27,307 bases of DNA from JALYNX01 sp963724825 (GCA_963724825.1 CAVRWT010000023.1:1-27307); one strand, 5' to 3'. Shown: positions 8,436 to 16,959, counted from the first letter of the stretch. The notes: generated by a model from the letters alone, not told the origin. Numbers and translations: made by a program.

Positions 8436-9628
8436 AGAAGCCCGAAACCCCGGAACAGGAAGTAGATCGCGGGAACCGCGAACAGGAAGGAGTCGATGCG
8501 GTCGAGGATCCCGCCGTGGCCGGGCAACACCGAGCCCATGTCCTTGACGTCGAGGGCTCGCTTGATCATCGACTCGGCGGCGTCCCCGATGGGTGCCACG
8601 ACTCCAACGAGTGCGGCGGCGACCAGTCCCTTGGCGAGGCCGATGTCCTCCCATCCCGGGAAGGTGACCAGGATCGAAGCCATTACCAGGCCGGCGATCA
8701 GGCCTCCGAAGAAGCCTTCAACTGTCTTCTGCGGCGAGATCACGGGCGCCAGCTTCCGCCGCCCGAAAGCCCTACCCACGAAATAGGCCCCGGTGTCGTT
8801 GGCGGCGACCAGGAGAACGGTGAACAAGATGTACTCGAGGGGACGGGGCCCGGCCGCGATCAAGATCGCAAACGAGAGAAGGCCAACCCAGGCCATGGCG
8901 CCAACGGTCACCGCGGCATCCTCGAGCGGCTGTCGCCGGGGCGACAACGAGAAGAAGAGAACGGACCCGGCCGCGATGAGAGCTGCCCATCCGCCAATCG
9001 CGGTGACACCAGAGGCGTGTGCCCCGATTCCCATCAACATCACGCCCAGGAGGCCGAACAGCGACAGCGGGCGATATCCGTCGTGTCGCACCGTCGCATA
9101 GAACTCTCCGGTGGCAACCACCATCACCAGGATCACGAACGAGGTGAACCACCAGCCACCCAGAAACAGGCTTCCCAGGAACAACCCGAAGACGACGATC
9201 GCCGAGCCGGCCCGCATCGCGAGGTCAGAGCTCGCCGCCTGCTCCCGCGCCTCGTAGTCCTCCTCGCTGTCGGCCGTGGCCCCGGTCACGTCCTCGAAAC
9301 CGACCAGCCCGCTGTCGACGCCAGGCATCGACGCGGCCACTGCTTGCTGCTCCCACTCCTCTTCGCTGGCCCGGCTCACTTCTTCGGCGAGCCCCCGATA
9401 CTCCTCAGTGGTGGCGGCCGCGTAGTCCTCGGCGGTGTACTCGTCCAGTGCGCCGGTTTCGGCGGTCATCGCCTCCCAATCGGCGAGATCGACGTCGCTC
9501 GGCGCCGCGGGCTCCGGCTCGGGAAGGGTGAACACATCGGCGTCGGCATCCACCCCGCCCTCGGAGTCCTCGGCCTCCCAGGGGCGCCTGAAGCCTTTTT
9601 CCTGCTCGCTGTCGGTGCGGTCGCTCAT
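8432..9628 (-). CDS. cdsA: Phosphatidate cytidylyltransferase with long acidic N-terminus
   Basis: CdsA makes CDP-diacylglycerol from phosphatidic acid and CTP in the membrane. The C-terminal signature is clear: GDAAESMIKRALDVKDMG followed by LPGHGGILDRIDS near residues 345-382. About seven to eight hydrophobic helices lie between residues 135 and 398. The first 125 residues or so are hydrophilic, rich in Glu, Asp and Ala, and unlike the catalytic domain; they should be cytoplasmic. This makes the protein (398 residues) about 100 longer than most bacterial CdsA. Start and stop both sit in 4-base overlaps: ATGA with frr upstream and GTGA with dxr downstream. Confidence 0.94.
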   Translation of the reverse strand: MSDRTDSEQEKGFRRPWEAEDSEGGVDADADVFTLPEPEPAAPSDVDLADWEAMTAETGALDEYTAEDYAAATTEEYRGLAEEVSRASEEEWEQQAVAASMPGVDSGLVGFEDVTGATADSEEDYEAREQAASSDLAMRAGSAIVVFGLFLGSLFLGGWWFTSFVILVMVVATGEFYATVRHDGYRPLSLFGLLGVMLMGIGAHASGVTAIGGWAALIAAGSVLFFSLSPRRQPLEDAAVTVGAMAWVGLLSFAILIAAGPRPLEYILFTVLLVAANDTGAYFVGRAFGRRKLAPVISPQKTVEGFFGGLIAGLVMASILVTFPGWEDIGLAKGLVAAALVGVVAPIGDAAESMIKRALDVKDMGSVLPGHGGILDRIDSFLFAVPAIYFLFRGFGLL

Positions 9629-10176
9629 ACTTCGAGCAACTCCTCTTCCTTGTTGGCGAGAAGGTGATCGATCTTCACCACGAACCGATCGGTGAGTTTT
9701 TGGAGCCCATCCTCACCCCGGCGAATGTCGTCGTCCGAGATCTCTCCATGCATCGCCTCCATGTCGGTCTTCGAGTGACGCCGAATGTTACGGACTGCGA
9801 CCCTTCCTTCCTCGGCCATGTGCTTGACGACTTTGATGAGGTCCCGGCGCCGTTCCTCGGTCAGAGGCGGGAACGCGATCCTGATCACCGACCCGTCGTT
9901 CGTCGGGTTGAGCCCGAGATCGGACTGCTGTATCGCCCGCTCTATGTCAGAAACCGTGGATCGGTCGAAGGGGTTCACGACGAGGAGCCTCGGCTCGGGC
10001 ACCGCTATCGATGCCAGTTGTTGCAACGGCGTCGGGGTCCCGTAGTAGTCGACATAGATCCGTTGCAGGAGTTGGGGATTGGCCCGCCCGGTCCTCACCG
10101 TGGAGAACTCGGTAGCGACGTGATCGATTGCCATCTCCATCTTGTGCTCGGCCTCGGTCAAGAGATCGCTGATCAT
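9625..10176 (-). CDS. frr: Ribosome recycling factor
   Basis: RRF splits post-termination ribosomes together with EF-G. The 183-residue product matches the family end to end (FSTVRTGRANPQLL, YGTPTPLQQLASI, PLTEERRRDLIKVVK, AVRNIRR). A GTG nine bases upstream is in frame, but the ATG at 10176 lies 8 bases after a strong AGGAGG, so I start there. The stop overlaps the cdsA start as ATGA. It follows pyrH closely, the common pyrH-frr pair. Confidence 0.97.
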   Translation of the reverse strand: MISDLLTEAEHKMEMAIDHVATEFSTVRTGRANPQLLQRIYVDYYGTPTPLQQLASIAVPEPRLLVVNPFDRSTVSDIERAIQQSDLGLNPTNDGSVIRIAFPPLTEERRRDLIKVVKHMAEEGRVAVRNIRRHSKTDMEAMHGEISDDDIRRGEDGLQKLTDRFVVKIDHLLANKEEELLEV

Positions 10177-10189
10177 CGCCCTCACCTCC

Positions 10190-10903
10190 TCAGTGGATCA
10201 CCGTGCCGATTCTCTCGCCGTTGACCGCTTTCAGGATGTTGCCCGGGGCGAACATGTCGAAGACCACGATCGGCACTCCGTGCTCCTTGCACATCGTAAC
10301 GGCGGTCGTATCCATCACCCGGAGTTCACGGGAGATGAAATCCATGTAGGAGAGCTCGGCCATCCGATTGGCGTCGGCATGGGTCGCAGGGTCGGCGTCG
10401 TAGATGCCGTCGACCTTGCTCGCCTTGAGCAGCACGTCGGCGCCGATCTCCACGGCACGCAGTGCGGCAGTGGTGTCGGTGGTGAAGAACGGGTTGCCGG
10501 TCCCTGCGGCGAAGATGACGGAGCGGCCCTTCTCGAGGTGGCGGATGGCCCGCAGCCGGATGTACGGCTCTGCCAGCTCCTGCATCGTGATCGCACTCTG
10601 GACCCGGGTGGGGACGCCCTGCTTTTCGAGCGCGTCCCTCAGGGCCAGGGAGTTGATGACGGTGGCCAGCATCCCCATGTAGTCGGCGGAAGCGGGATCC
10701 ATCCCCTTCGCCGCCTGGGAGACGCCGCGGAAGATGTTGCCGCCGCCGACGACGACTGCGATCTGGACTCCGGTGGCGTGGGCGGTTGCGACCTCACCCG
10801 CCACGCGAATCACCGTCGCCGGGTCGATGCCGTAACCGACACTCGGATCGGCAAATGCCTCACCGGAGAGCTTGAGGACTACGCGTCGCGGCCTGTCTGT
10901 CAC
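10190..10903 (-). CDS. pyrH: UMP kinase
   Basis: PyrH phosphorylates UMP to UDP in pyrimidine nucleotide synthesis; bacterial enzymes are hexamers of the amino-acid-kinase fold. Motifs visible in the 237 residues are VVLKLSGEAF at the N-terminus, GGGNIFRG, DYMGMLATVINSLAL and the GTGNPFFTTDTTAALRA nucleotide-binding region. The start is GTG at 10903; AGGAGG lies 5 bases upstream, and the nearby ATG is followed directly by a stop in its own frame. It sits 9 bases after tsf. Confidence 0.97.
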   Translation of the reverse strand: MTDRPRRVVLKLSGEAFADPSVGYGIDPATVIRVAGEVATAHATGVQIAVVVGGGNIFRGVSQAAKGMDPASADYMGMLATVINSLALRDALEKQGVPTRVQSAITMQELAEPYIRLRAIRHLEKGRSVIFAAGTGNPFFTTDTTAALRAVEIGADVLLKASKVDGIYDADPATHADANRMAELSYMDFISRELRVMDTTAVTMCKEHGVPIVVFDMFAPGNILKAVNGERIGTVIH

Positions 10904-10912
10904 ATCGCCCTC

Positions 10913-11524
10913 CTATTCGCCAACGGCAACCCGTGCGAACCTGCGCACGGAGATGTTCTCGCCCATCTTCGCCGCGAGTTGGGAGACGAGGTCGCCAACG
11001 GTCCCATCGAATTTCTCGGCGTTCACGAATTTCTGGTCGTAGAGCACCTTGTCCGTGTACCAGGAGTTGAGCCTTCCATCGACGATCTTCTCGGCGACAG
11101 CTTCGGGCTTGCCTTCGGCCGCCGCCTGGCGGGCCAGCAGCTCGCGCTCTTTGGCCACCTCGGCGGGATCGGCCTCGTCGCGGTTCACCCACGACGGGTT
11201 GCCCCAACTCACGTGCATGGCGATGTCGTCGGCAATCTGGCGGAACTCGTCGCTCTTGGCCACGAAGTCGGTCTCGCACGCAAGCTCGACCAGCACCCCC
11301 ATCACGGGCCGCCCGTTCTGAAGATGGATGTAGGTCCCGATGGTTCCTTCGTTCGCCTCGCGATCTGCTCGCTTGGCCATGCTGGCCTGGCCCCGCTCCC
11401 TGAGAAGCTCGAAGGCCTTGTCGAAGTCACCGTCGGCGTCGGTGAGGGCCGTCTTGGCGTCCATCATCCCGACCCCTGCATCGACTCTCAGTTTCTGAAT
11501 GTCCTTGGCAGTGAACTCAGCCAT
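10913..11524 (-). CDS. tsf: Elongation factor Ts, short form
   Basis: EF-Ts is the nucleotide exchange factor of EF-Tu. The UBA-like N-terminal domain (VDAGVGMMDAKTALTDADGD) and the core signature GRPVMGVLVELACETDFVA are clear. At 203 residues it is much shorter than the 270-300 residue form, consistent with a single core subdomain as in Thermus and cyanobacterial-type EF-Ts. It lies directly behind rpsB, 8 bases after its stop, the nearly universal rpsB-tsf arrangement. The short length matches a complete gene, not a truncation, because the last residues (ISVRRFARVAVGE) follow the usual core ending. Confidence 0.96.
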   Translation of the reverse strand: MAEFTAKDIQKLRVDAGVGMMDAKTALTDADGDFDKAFELLRERGQASMAKRADREANEGTIGTYIHLQNGRPVMGVLVELACETDFVAKSDEFRQIADDIAMHVSWGNPSWVNRDEADPAEVAKERELLARQAAAEGKPEAVAEKIVDGRLNSWYTDKVLYDQKFVNAEKFDGTVGDLVSQLAAKMGENISVRRFARVAVGE

Positions 11525-11532
11525 GCTCTGCC

Positions 11533-12255
11533 TCAGGATTCCTCGGAGTCGTCAGCTTTGGCGATCTTGGCCGTCGCCAGCTCCCTACCTTCGAGGGCAG
11601 CGTCGGCCAGGGCGCCGGCGATGAGATCGGCGGCCCGGATCGCGTCGTCGTTACCCGGGATGACGTACTCGATCAGGTCGGGATCACAGTTGCTGTCGAC
11701 GAGGGCGATCACCGGCAGGCCCAGCCTCGAGGCTTCGGTCACTGCCGTCGTCTCCGCATTGACGTCGATCACGAACACGGCGTCGGGGACCCTCTGCAGA
11801 TCGACGACACCACCGAGGTTCTGCTCGAGCTTGCCCAACTCACGCCGCAGTTTGAGACGCTCTTTCTTGGGAAGTGAGTTGATCTCACCGCTCTCTTCGA
11901 GACGGCGCAGTTCGCGCATGTAGAAGATCCGCTTCTGGATCGTGGCGAAGTTGGTGAGCATCCCGCCCAACCATCTGAAGTTGACGTAGGGCATGCCGGA
12001 CCGGCCGGCGTGCTCGGCGACGGCGGCTTGCGCCTGCTTCTTGGTGCCCACGAAGAGCACCGTTCCCCCGCCCGCCACCAGGTCCTTGACGTAGGCGGCG
12101 GCGTCGTTGATCTGCTCCAGCGTCTGTCGCAGGTCGATGATGTGAATCCCGTTGCGCTCCCCGTAGATGTAGGGGCGCATCTTTGGATTCCAGCGTCGGG
12201 TCTGATGCCCGAAATGGACGCCGGCCTCCAAGAGTTGCTTCATGGTGACTGCCAC
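11533..12255 (-). CDS. rpsB: 30S ribosomal protein S2
   Basis: S2 is a 30S subunit protein. The 240-residue product starts MAVTMKQLLEAGVHFGHQTR and contains WNPKMRPYIYGERNGIHIIDL, FVGTKKQAQ, RWLGGMLTNF and DSNCDPDLIEYVIPGNDDA, all diagnostic. Several starts are in frame. I chose the GTG at 12255 because AAAGGA lies 8 bases upstream and the resulting N-terminus matches other actinobacterial S2 proteins. The upstream in-frame extension overlaps two leader hairpins and is probably not translated. Confidence 0.97.
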   Translation of the reverse strand: MAVTMKQLLEAGVHFGHQTRRWNPKMRPYIYGERNGIHIIDLRQTLEQINDAAAYVKDLVAGGGTVLFVGTKKQAQAAVAEHAGRSGMPYVNFRWLGGMLTNFATIQKRIFYMRELRRLEESGEINSLPKKERLKLRRELGKLEQNLGGVVDLQRVPDAVFVIDVNAETTAVTEASRLGLPVIALVDSNCDPDLIEYVIPGNDDAIRAADLIAGALADAALEGRELATAKIAKADDSEES

Positions 12256-12290
12256 CAGTGATTTCCTTTCTGGTTGTACCTCCGCCCGCC

Positions 12291-12319
12291 GGTGGAAAGC
12301 CACCCGACTCTTGCGAGTC
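12291..12319 (-). promoter_or_regulatory. Tandem hairpins in the rpsB-tsf 5' leader
   Basis: On the minus strand GACTC-GCAA-GAGTC (a GNRA tetraloop, 12306-12319) is followed one base later by GGTGG-CTTT-CCACC (12291-12304). Both stems are perfect and lie between the predicted promoter at 12377-12382 and the ribosome binding site near 12266. This placement fits an autoregulatory S2 leader or a stability element. I do not recognise it as a known family. Confidence 0.5.
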
Positions 12320-12376
12320 ACTCTCATTCGGGACGCGCCCGACCAGTGAGGGTCAGCGAGCGTGCGTGATGACTCG

Positions 12377-12382
12377 ATTGTA
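12377..12382 (-). promoter_or_regulatory. Probable -10 element (TACAAT) for rpsB-tsf
   Basis: TACAAT on the minus strand, five of six bases matching TATAAT. A weak -35 (TTACCG) lies 18 bases upstream. The element is just downstream of the GNAT gene and about 120 bases before the rpsB start, leaving room for the leader hairpins. Confidence 0.5.
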
Positions 12383-12418
12383 AGGCTGTGGCCTGTGGTC
12401 CGGTAATCGCGGTGGCGT

Positions 12419-12895
12419 TCAGTCCACTCTGACGGCGCCTAGCCCCATGAACAGCCGCTCCGAGGCGGTGTTGCCTTCGGTGATGAAGGCGAACGCCTCG
12501 CGTTGGGTGACCCGGAGGCAGTCCATGCTGTCGAGCAAGACGGCCCTGGCCAGCCCATGACGCTTGCTCGAGGATCCGGTCATCACATACGCGACCAAAG
12601 GCGATCCCTCCCATGTCGAGAGCAGGCATGCCGCGGCCAGGACACCCTCGATCTCGATGACGCGGGAGCACGCCAGCAACGGCTCGGAGGAGAAGAACTC
12701 GTCGACCTCGGCCCTTGCATCCTCGATGTTCTCACCGTCGTAATCGATGGTGCCCAGATACGCGTCCAGCATCAGTTGGGCGAGGGCTTCGGCGTCACCC
12801 GGCTCCGGGGGGCGGGTGACGACCCCGGCCAGCACTGTTGAGAGGCCCCACCCCACGAGATCGAATCGATACTGGTGGCGGATCCTGTCGGTCAC
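12419..12895 (-). CDS. GNAT-family N-acetyltransferase, substrate unknown
   Basis: The 158-residue protein has the GNAT fold order: VTRPPEPGDAEALAQLMLDA at the start of the domain, a central beta-strand region (EGVLAAACLLSTW...LVAYVMT), an acetyl-CoA loop of the form KRHGLARAVLLDSM (R/Q-x-x-G-x-A), and AFITEGNTASERLFMGLGA near the C-terminus, typical of motif B. GNAT proteins move acetyl from acetyl-CoA to an amine; the acceptor cannot be read from sequence. Translation begins at GTG 12895, 7 bases after the whiG stop, so it is probably co-transcribed with whiG. It is followed by the rpsB promoter region. Confidence 0.8.
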   Translation of the reverse strand: MTDRIRHQYRFDLVGWGLSTVLAGVVTRPPEPGDAEALAQLMLDAYLGTIDYDGENIEDARAEVDEFFSSEPLLACSRVIEIEGVLAAACLLSTWEGSPLVAYVMTGSSSKRHGLARAVLLDSMDCLRVTQREAFAFITEGNTASERLFMGLGAVRVD

Positions 12896-12902
12896 CAGCC
12901 GC

Positions 12903-13682
12903 TCAACCCCACGAAGGCTCGCCGAGCCGGTTGCGAAGCGACATCATCGTCTTGGCGTGGATCTGGCAGACACGGGACTCGGTGACTCCGAGCACGTCTC
13001 CGATCTCGGCCAGTGTCATGCCCTCGTAGTAGTAGAGGGTGATGACCAGCCGCTCCCGGTTGGGGAGGCGGTTGATGGCATCGACGAGACCGCGACGGGT
13101 CTCCTCGGATTGGAAGGCGATCTCCGGTGAGATCCCGGTGGGGTCGGCGAGCATCTCGCCAACAGAGGTCGACGATTCGTTCCCAACGAATTCGTCGAGG
13201 GCGGCGATGCCGGAACGCCCGATCTCAGCGAGGGCGCTTTGCAGATCGTCGACAGGCATCTCCAGGAAATCGGCCAGCTCCTGATCGGTTGGGGCTCGCT
13301 GCAGGCTGTGCTCCATCTCGGCGATCCCGGCCTCGATCTGCCGTGCTCGGGACCGAACCGAACGCGGCACCCAGTCCAGGGCCCGCAGCTCATCGAGGAT
13401 CGCCCCCTTGATGCGGTTGATCGCATAGGTCTCGAACTTGAACCCGCGCTCCAGTTCGAACTTGTCGATGGCGTCGATGAGCCCGAAAAGGCCGTAACTG
13501 GCCAGGTCGTTCTGATCCACCGACCGGGGCAAGCCGGCGCCGACCCGGCCGGCGACGTATTTGACCAGGGGCGAGTAATGGAGGATCAAGCGCTCCCGGG
13601 CGTCGGCATCGGCCGAGGCCTTGAAGCGCCCCCATAGGGCTTCGAGCTGATTTGTCTCAGGCCCTTGGGTGGCTTCTGTCAT
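12903..13682 (-). CDS. whiG: RNA polymerase sigma factor, WhiG/FliA (sigma-28) type
   Basis: Group 3 sigma-70 factor. The 259 residues show sigma region 2 (LILHYSPLVKYVAGRVGAGL, DLASYGLFGLIDAIDKFE, FKFETYAINRIKGAILDELR), region 3 (DWVPRSVRSRARQIE) and region 4 (LPNRERLVITLYYYEGM, LAEIGDVLGVTESRVCQIHAK). WhiG controls sporulation genes in Streptomyces and its homologue FliA controls motility elsewhere; the target set in this organism is unknown. The position between xerC/dprA and rpsB matches Streptomyces whiG, which favours that name. The ATG at 13682 overlaps the 3' end of xerC by 26 bases. No anti-sigma gene is adjacent. Confidence 0.9.
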   Translation of the reverse strand: MTEATQGPETNQLEALWGRFKASADADARERLILHYSPLVKYVAGRVGAGLPRSVDQNDLASYGLFGLIDAIDKFELERGFKFETYAINRIKGAILDELRALDWVPRSVRSRARQIEAGIAEMEHSLQRAPTDQELADFLEMPVDDLQSALAEIGRSGIAALDEFVGNESSTSVGEMLADPTGISPEIAFQSEETRRGLVDAINRLPNRERLVITLYYYEGMTLAEIGDVLGVTESRVCQIHAKTMMSLRNRLGEPSWG

Positions 13683-14544
13683 AAGTCCCTCGTAGGTGCT
13701 GACGGGTCACGGCAGTGTAGATCTGGGTTGTCGCCAGGTCCGTGTGGCCCAGGAGATCCTGGACCACGCGCAAATCGGCGCCGCCTTCGAGCAGGTGCGT
13801 GGCGAAACTGTGGCGGAGGGCGTGGGGGAAGGTGGCCATTCGGTCCTTCACCACTTTGCGCAAGCCCCTCGTGTCGAGCCGGCCGCCTCTGAGGCCCACC
13901 CAGAGCCACCGCCCGGCCTCTGATGAAGCCAATTGGGACCGTCCTTCATCGACATAGTGTCGAAGCGACTCCTGCGCCGGCCGCCCGACCGGGACCCGGC
14001 GGGTCTTCCTCCCTTTTCCGACGACTGTGATCATGTCCCCGCCCACGTCGGAGACGGTCAACGAGGCGAGCTCCGAGATGCGGAGCCCTGTCGAGTAGAG
14101 GGTGTCGAGGACAGCGCGGTCACGAAGCCCCTGGGCCGAAGAAGTGTCGATCGCCTCGATGGCGTGCACCACAGTTCTGGCGGGCAGTGCATGGGGCAAA
14201 GGTCGATCGAGACGGGGTCTGGCCACTCCTTCGAACGGGTTGACCGCAGTGACGCCACGTCTGCCCGCGTCGTTGTAGAACGAACGCACCGCCGACGCCT
14301 TGCGTGTCGCCGACCGTCTCGAGTAGCCCAGAGTGTCCAAAAACGCCAGATACCGGCGGGCATGAATCCTTTGAGCGGCGTCGATCCGCCTGACACCATT
14401 GCGATCGCAGTAGTCGAAGAACTGGGTCAGATCGCGTCGGTAGGCGTCCACCGTGTTGGGCGAGAGGTCGCGTTGCTCGCGTAGGCGAGCCAGGTAATCG
14501 TCGACCGGGGCGGCGGCCCACGCCGGCATGTCAGGGAGATGCAC
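13657..14544 (-). CDS. xerC: Tyrosine recombinase XerC
   Basis: Site-specific recombinase that resolves chromosome dimers at dif with a XerD partner. From the GTG at 14544 it is 295 residues, the usual XerC length. The N-terminal SAM-like DNA-binding domain is residues 10-95 (LSPNTVDAYRRDLTQFFDYC). The catalytic domain keeps all active residues: R155 (STGLRISEL), K177 (GKGRKTRRVP), H241 and R244 (HALRHSFATHLLEGG), H267 (LLGHTDLATTQ) and nucleophile Y276. The GTG is preceded by AGGA at 8 bases; an ATG five codons later (14529) is the alternative. The chromosomal location next to dprA and whiG is typical of XerC and unlike a mobile integrase. Confidence 0.93.
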   Translation of the reverse strand: MHLPDMPAWAAAPVDDYLARLREQRDLSPNTVDAYRRDLTQFFDYCDRNGVRRIDAAQRIHARRYLAFLDTLGYSRRSATRKASAVRSFYNDAGRRGVTAVNPFEGVARPRLDRPLPHALPARTVVHAIEAIDTSSAQGLRDRAVLDTLYSTGLRISELASLTVSDVGGDMITVVGKGRKTRRVPVGRPAQESLRHYVDEGRSQLASSEAGRWLWVGLRGGRLDTRGLRKVVKDRMATFPHALRHSFATHLLEGGADLRVVQDLLGHTDLATTQIYTAVTRQHLRGTYDRSHPRA

Positions 14545-14581
14545 TTCTCTGATCCTAAAGCGAGATTTCGCGAGAACCAGT

Positions 14582-15407
14582 TCAGATCGGAAGCACGACG
14601 TCGCCCGTGCGGCGGACCTCCCCGGCAACCTCCATCCGCGCCAGCCGGGCCAGTGCCTCCGCTGGGCCACAACCCCACATCCCGGGCAGGTCATCGACGG
14701 TCACTCCGGTTGCGGGGATTTCTCCCACCAGCCGCTCCGGCGAGCGTGGAGGTTTCCCCAGCACCAGTTGCAACTCCTCGATGAGGTCGTCAATCCCCAG
14801 TACCGGAATCGCCCCGTCCCGAATCAGGAGGTTGCACCCAACCGATGCCGCCCGGTCGACGTCGCCGGGCACCGCAAACACCGGGCGACCCAACTCGGCA
14901 GCCAGACGCGCTGTGATCAACGCCCCGCCCTTGTCGCCCGCCTCGACCACCACCACCGCCGATGCGATGGCGGCGATCAAGCGGTTCCTCGCAGGAAACC
15001 GCCACCGATCCGGCGGTGTGCCTGGTGGGTACTCGGACATGACCGCCCCTTGGCCGGCGACTATCGACTGATAGAGCTCCCGGTTCTCCGACGGATATAC
15101 CACATCGATTCCCGACCCGAGCACGGCAACGGCCTCACCGTGGCCCGTAAGGGTGCCGCGGTGGGCAGCGGCGTCTATCCCACGAGCCAGCCCGCTGACG
15201 GTGGTCCAGCCGGATTGGGCGAGGGCACGACCGAACCCCTCGGCCAGAGTCAGGCCGTAGCGAGTGCATCGCCTGGTCCCGACCACCGCAACCGCCGGGG
15301 CGGTCGTGGTCTGTCCGAGCACATACAGGGAAGGGGGCTCTTCGAGATCGAACAGCCCCGTCGGATAGGTGGCGATCGCCGGGCTTGACGATCCGATGCT
15401 CAGTCAT
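14582..15407 (-). CDS. dprA: DNA processing protein DprA, split by a +1 frameshift
   Basis: DprA loads RecA onto incoming single-stranded DNA in natural transformation; it is also conserved in many non-competent bacteria. The Rossmann-like core is intact: VAVVGTRRCTRYG, VSGLARGIDAAAHRG, AVLGSGIDVVYPSENR, FPARNRLIAAIA, VVVEAGDKGGALITA. A small winged-helix-like C-terminus follows. The core frame has no ATG, GTG or TTG between an upstream stop and the GTG at 15322. An ATG at 15407, overlapping the comM stop by 8 bases, opens MTEHRIVKPGD in the next frame. Removing one base near 15368-15369 joins them as KPGDRHYPTGLFDLEEPP, the family pattern. The repaired protein is 274 residues and lacks the usual N-terminal SAM-like domain. 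Confidence 0.87.
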
Positions 15408-16879
15408 CGCGCCATTCGCCGCGCAGGCCGATCGCCTCGGCCATGTGCTCTTCCTCGACTTGTTCGACCCCCTTCAGGTCGGCGATGGTCCGGGCCACCC
15501 GTCGCACCCGATCGGCGCCGCGGGCGGTGAGCAAGGCGCTCCCGACCGCCGACGCCACCAGCGATCTCGCCTCGGCAGACTCGAGAAGTGCGGCGGACGG
15601 GCCGAGTCGGCGGTTGATCTGTCCTCTGGAGCTCTGGATTTCACGCGCCCTCTGCACACGCCCGGCGACATCGACGCTGGCCTCGCCCGGCTCACCGGAG
15701 TACTCCACGGCCTCGACCCGGCCAACACGGACGATCAGGTCGAAGCGGTCGAGGAGCGGGCCGGAGATCCGCGACCGATACCTCCACCGGATCGCGGGAC
15801 GGCACTCGCATGGCTTGCGGCGATCGCCGTGAAAGCCACAAGGGCAGGGGTTGCTCGCGGCGAGAAGCTGGAATGAAGCAGGGAAGTCGACCGACATGCC
15901 GCGCCGGGCGACGGACACCACCGCTTCCTCGAGCGGTTGACGGAGCGTGTCGAGATGACCTCGTGGGAACTCGGCGAGCTCGTCCAGGAAGAGAACGCCA
16001 TGATGGGCGAGCGAGGCTTCTCCGGGCACCGGGTTGCCACTCCCCCCACCTACCAGAGCCGCCTTGGATGCGGTGTGATGTGGAGCGCGAAAAGGGGGTG
16101 TGGTGTCGAGCCCGCGGCGTCGCCCTGCGGCCGCCCAGAGCATCGCAGTCTCGATTGCTTCCCCGATCTCGAGCCGGGGAAGGATCCCGATCATGCGCCG
16201 GGCGAGCATGGTCTTGCCCGACCCGGGCGGGCCGTGGAAGAGAAGATGGTGCCCGCCGGCGGCGGCCACCTCGAGAGCGCGTCTCGCCACAATCTGGCCC
16301 TTGATGTCGGCCATGTCGGGGGGCGCTTCATCCTGCGGCCTCGGGTTCATCTGGAGTGGCCGGTGGCCTGCCCTCGAGGCCATCCCGAAGCAGATCGACG
16401 GCGTCGGCCAGCGTGGAGACGCCGTAGGCCCTGGCGCCAGGTATGGCTGCCGCCTCCGCCGCCACCGATGAAGCCACCACGCAGGGCACACCGTGGCGGG
16501 CGCTCAGCACCCCGGCGCCGAGGGCGTTCGACCCCGCCCGAACCGCTCCGTCCAGTGCCAACTCCCCCACAACCACCGCTCGTTGGAGACTCGGGATCTC
16601 CCGACTTGCGGCGAGGATGCCGAGTGCGATAGGAAGGTCGTAGTCCGTTCCCGACTTGGGGAGATCGGCAGGTGCCAGGTTCACGGTGACGGTCCGATTG
16701 GGGAATCGGATTCCCGCGGAGAGCACGGCCGCCCGCACCCGGTCCTTGGCTTCGCGGAGCGCGGTGTCGGGCAGCCCGGAGAGTTTGAAAGCCTCGGTCT
16801 GACGCCCGACATGTGCCTGGACCTCGACCGGTCGGGCCTCTCCCCCAACGAGCGCCACCGACGTGGTGGCGGCGTACAT
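15400..16879 (-). CDS. comM: ComM-like Mg-chelatase-family AAA+ ATPase, split by a +1 frameshift
   Basis: ComM is a hexameric AAA+ helicase that promotes branch migration in transformation, often annotated as magnesium chelatase. The N-terminal ChlI-like domain (MYAATTSVALVGGEARPVEV; NLAPADLPKSGTDYDLPIAL) is read from 16879. The AAA+ part (Walker A GPPGSGKTM, Walker B GVLFLDELAEF, ASNPCPCGFHGD with cysteines, C-terminal RVARTIADL) is in another frame. The frames join as PDEPEAA-DEAPPDMADIKGQ if one G is removed at 16332-16333, giving 492 residues, normal for ComM. The gene overlaps dprA, the usual comM-dprA order. A TACGGT box 8 bases before the ATG suggests a leaderless transcript. Confidence 0.9.
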
Positions 16880-16887
16880 GAGAGTCG

Positions 16888-16893
16888 ACCGTA
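16888..16893 (-). promoter_or_regulatory. Candidate -10 element for comM (leaderless)
   Basis: TACGGT on the minus strand fits the TAnnnT core and ends 8 bases before the comM ATG, so transcription would start at or next to the start codon. No convincing -35 hexamer is seen. Confidence 0.4.
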
Positions 16894-16945
16894 CGGATGA
16901 CCAGGCGCCGATAGAAGGGGTGTGAAGCGTCCAACGAATCGGACC

Positions 16946-16951
16946 TATCGT
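16946..16951 (+). promoter_or_regulatory. Candidate -10 element for the 16960 gene
   Basis: TATCGT ends 8 bases before the ATG at 16960 and no Shine-Dalgarno is present. Together with the comM element it makes the 80-base gap 16880-16959 a divergent promoter region. Confidence 0.35.
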
Positions 16952-16959
16952 TTCGATCG

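Noticed and set aside
8436..8654. Longer N-terminus of Dxr
   Set aside because: The added 73 residues are Arg-rich shadow sequence of cdsA. The GTG at 8435 gives the family start and a GTGA overlap.
8381..11923. Two long plus-strand open frames (8381-9667 and 10142-11923)
   Set aside because: They run antisense to cdsA, pyrH, tsf and rpsB, have low-complexity composition and resemble no family.
13657..14544. Tyrosine recombinase as a sign of a mobile element
   Set aside because: Its length, motifs and place beside dprA and whiG fit the housekeeping XerC. No att repeats, tRNA or phage genes are nearby.
15400..16879. Magnesium chelatase for chlorophyll synthesis
   Set aside because: The gene has the ComM architecture with the cysteine-containing ASNPCPCG segment, sits next to dprA, and no bchD or bchH is present.
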